DNA from: an uncultured Collinsella sp.
Lineage (GTDB): Bacteria > Actinomycetota > Coriobacteriia > Coriobacteriales > Coriobacteriaceae
Direction of reading: 5' to 3'
Assembly (NCBI GenBank): GCA_900545745.1
Contig: URAD01000052.1
Coordinates: 1 to 5,233 of the forward strand
DNA: 5,233 nucleotides
Shown: positions 5,052-5,233 of the stretch, piece after piece
How the letters are laid out: each line of letters starts with the position of its first letter
Position numbering within the stretch: the first letter of the stretch is position 1
Notes under the pieces: generated by a model
Databases searched by the model: none
Seen by the model: only the letters and a program-made list of their open reading frames with translations
Told to the model about the DNA's origin: nothing
Made by a program: the position numbers and the translations under genes

Positions 5052-5233
5052 ATGAACCTCGTATTGCTCGGAGCTCCGGGTGCCGGTAAGGGCACCGTCG
5101 CACAGGAGCTCGTCGCCGAGTTTGGCGTCGCCCATATTTCCACGGGCGACCTGCTGCGTGCTGCCGTCAAGGGTGGCACCGAGCTTGGTATTCAGGCTAA
5201 GAAGTACATGGACGCTGGCGAGCTCGTTCCCGA
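5052..5233 (+). CDS. adk: Adenylate kinase, 5' part (cut by window end)
   Basis: Adenylate kinase catalyses ATP + AMP = 2 ADP in the cytoplasm and sets the adenine nucleotide balance. Only the first 60 codons plus two bases are present. The N-terminal P-loop GAPGAGKGT (7-15) with K13 is clear, followed by the AMP-binding HISTGDLLR (28-36), with T31 and R36, and the GELVP stretch (56-60) that begins the next AMP-site motif. ATG at 5052 has a strong GAGGAGG (5038-5044) seven bases upstream and lies 18 bases after the secY stop. The residue after GKGT is V16, where many family members have Q, a small variation. secY-adk is a standard continuation of the spc operon; map or infA often follow but lie outside the window. 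Confidence 0.97.
   Translation, partial: MNLVLLGAPGAGKGTVAQELVAEFGVAHISTGDLLRAAVKGGTELGIQAKKYMDAGELVP

Noticed and set aside
3750..5135. Long reverse-strand open frame (461 codons) opposite secY and adk
   Set aside because: It is the shadow of secY. The His, Asp and Glu rich translation is the complement of hydrophobic codons, and the frame has no plausible ribosome site or domain.
1..5233. A hidden novel system, mobile element, CRISPR array or RNA gene
   Set aside because: Nearly all sequence from 223 on is accounted for by conserved spc operon genes. No spaced repeats, transposase, tRNA-like cloverleaf or foreign-composition segment was seen.

Overview
The window is a stretch of the bacterial spc ribosomal-protein operon, all on the + strand, running rplE-rpsN-rpsH-rplF-rplR-rpsE-rpmD-rplO-secY-adk. 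It holds nine complete genes, the start of a tenth (adk, cut by the window end), and a 222-base non-coding stretch at the left edge. The sequence is moderately GC-rich. Codons favour C or G in the third position (GAG, AAG, CTC, ATC, CGT/CGC), as expected for highly expressed genes in a GC-rich bacterium. The 61-residue zinc-ribbon S14, the wording of S5 and L15, and the secY-adk continuation suggest an actinobacterial relative. My best guess is a gut Coriobacteriia member such as Collinsella. That assignment is pattern recognition, not a database result.

Region by region: 1-222 encodes nothing I can support. It carries a weak promoter candidate (-10 TATAGT at 80-85) and a sizeable imperfect hairpin (103-162) ahead of rplE. 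The usual upstream neighbour, rplX (L24), does not end within these 222 bases. From 223 to 2133 come L5, S14, S8 and L6, separated by unusually long spacers (79, 119 and 33 bases). From 2208 on, L18, S5, L30, L15, SecY and Adk are tightly packed: 14, 2 and 3 bases, a 7-base overlap, then 18 bases.

Three of the long spacers (rplE-rpsN, rpsN-rpsH, rplF-rplR) contain clear stem-loops with no T-run directly behind them. They look like mRNA structures for processing, stability or regulation rather than terminators. These structures and the leader are the only parts that go beyond a textbook spc operon.

Functionally, L5, L18, L6, L30 and L15 build the 50S subunit (L5 and L18 bind 5S rRNA). S14, S8 and S5 build the 30S subunit. 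SecY is the membrane channel that ribosomes dock on, and adenylate kinase balances the adenine nucleotide pool. I found no mobile element, CRISPR array, tRNA, rRNA or novel gene system. The proteins look intact and ordinary.
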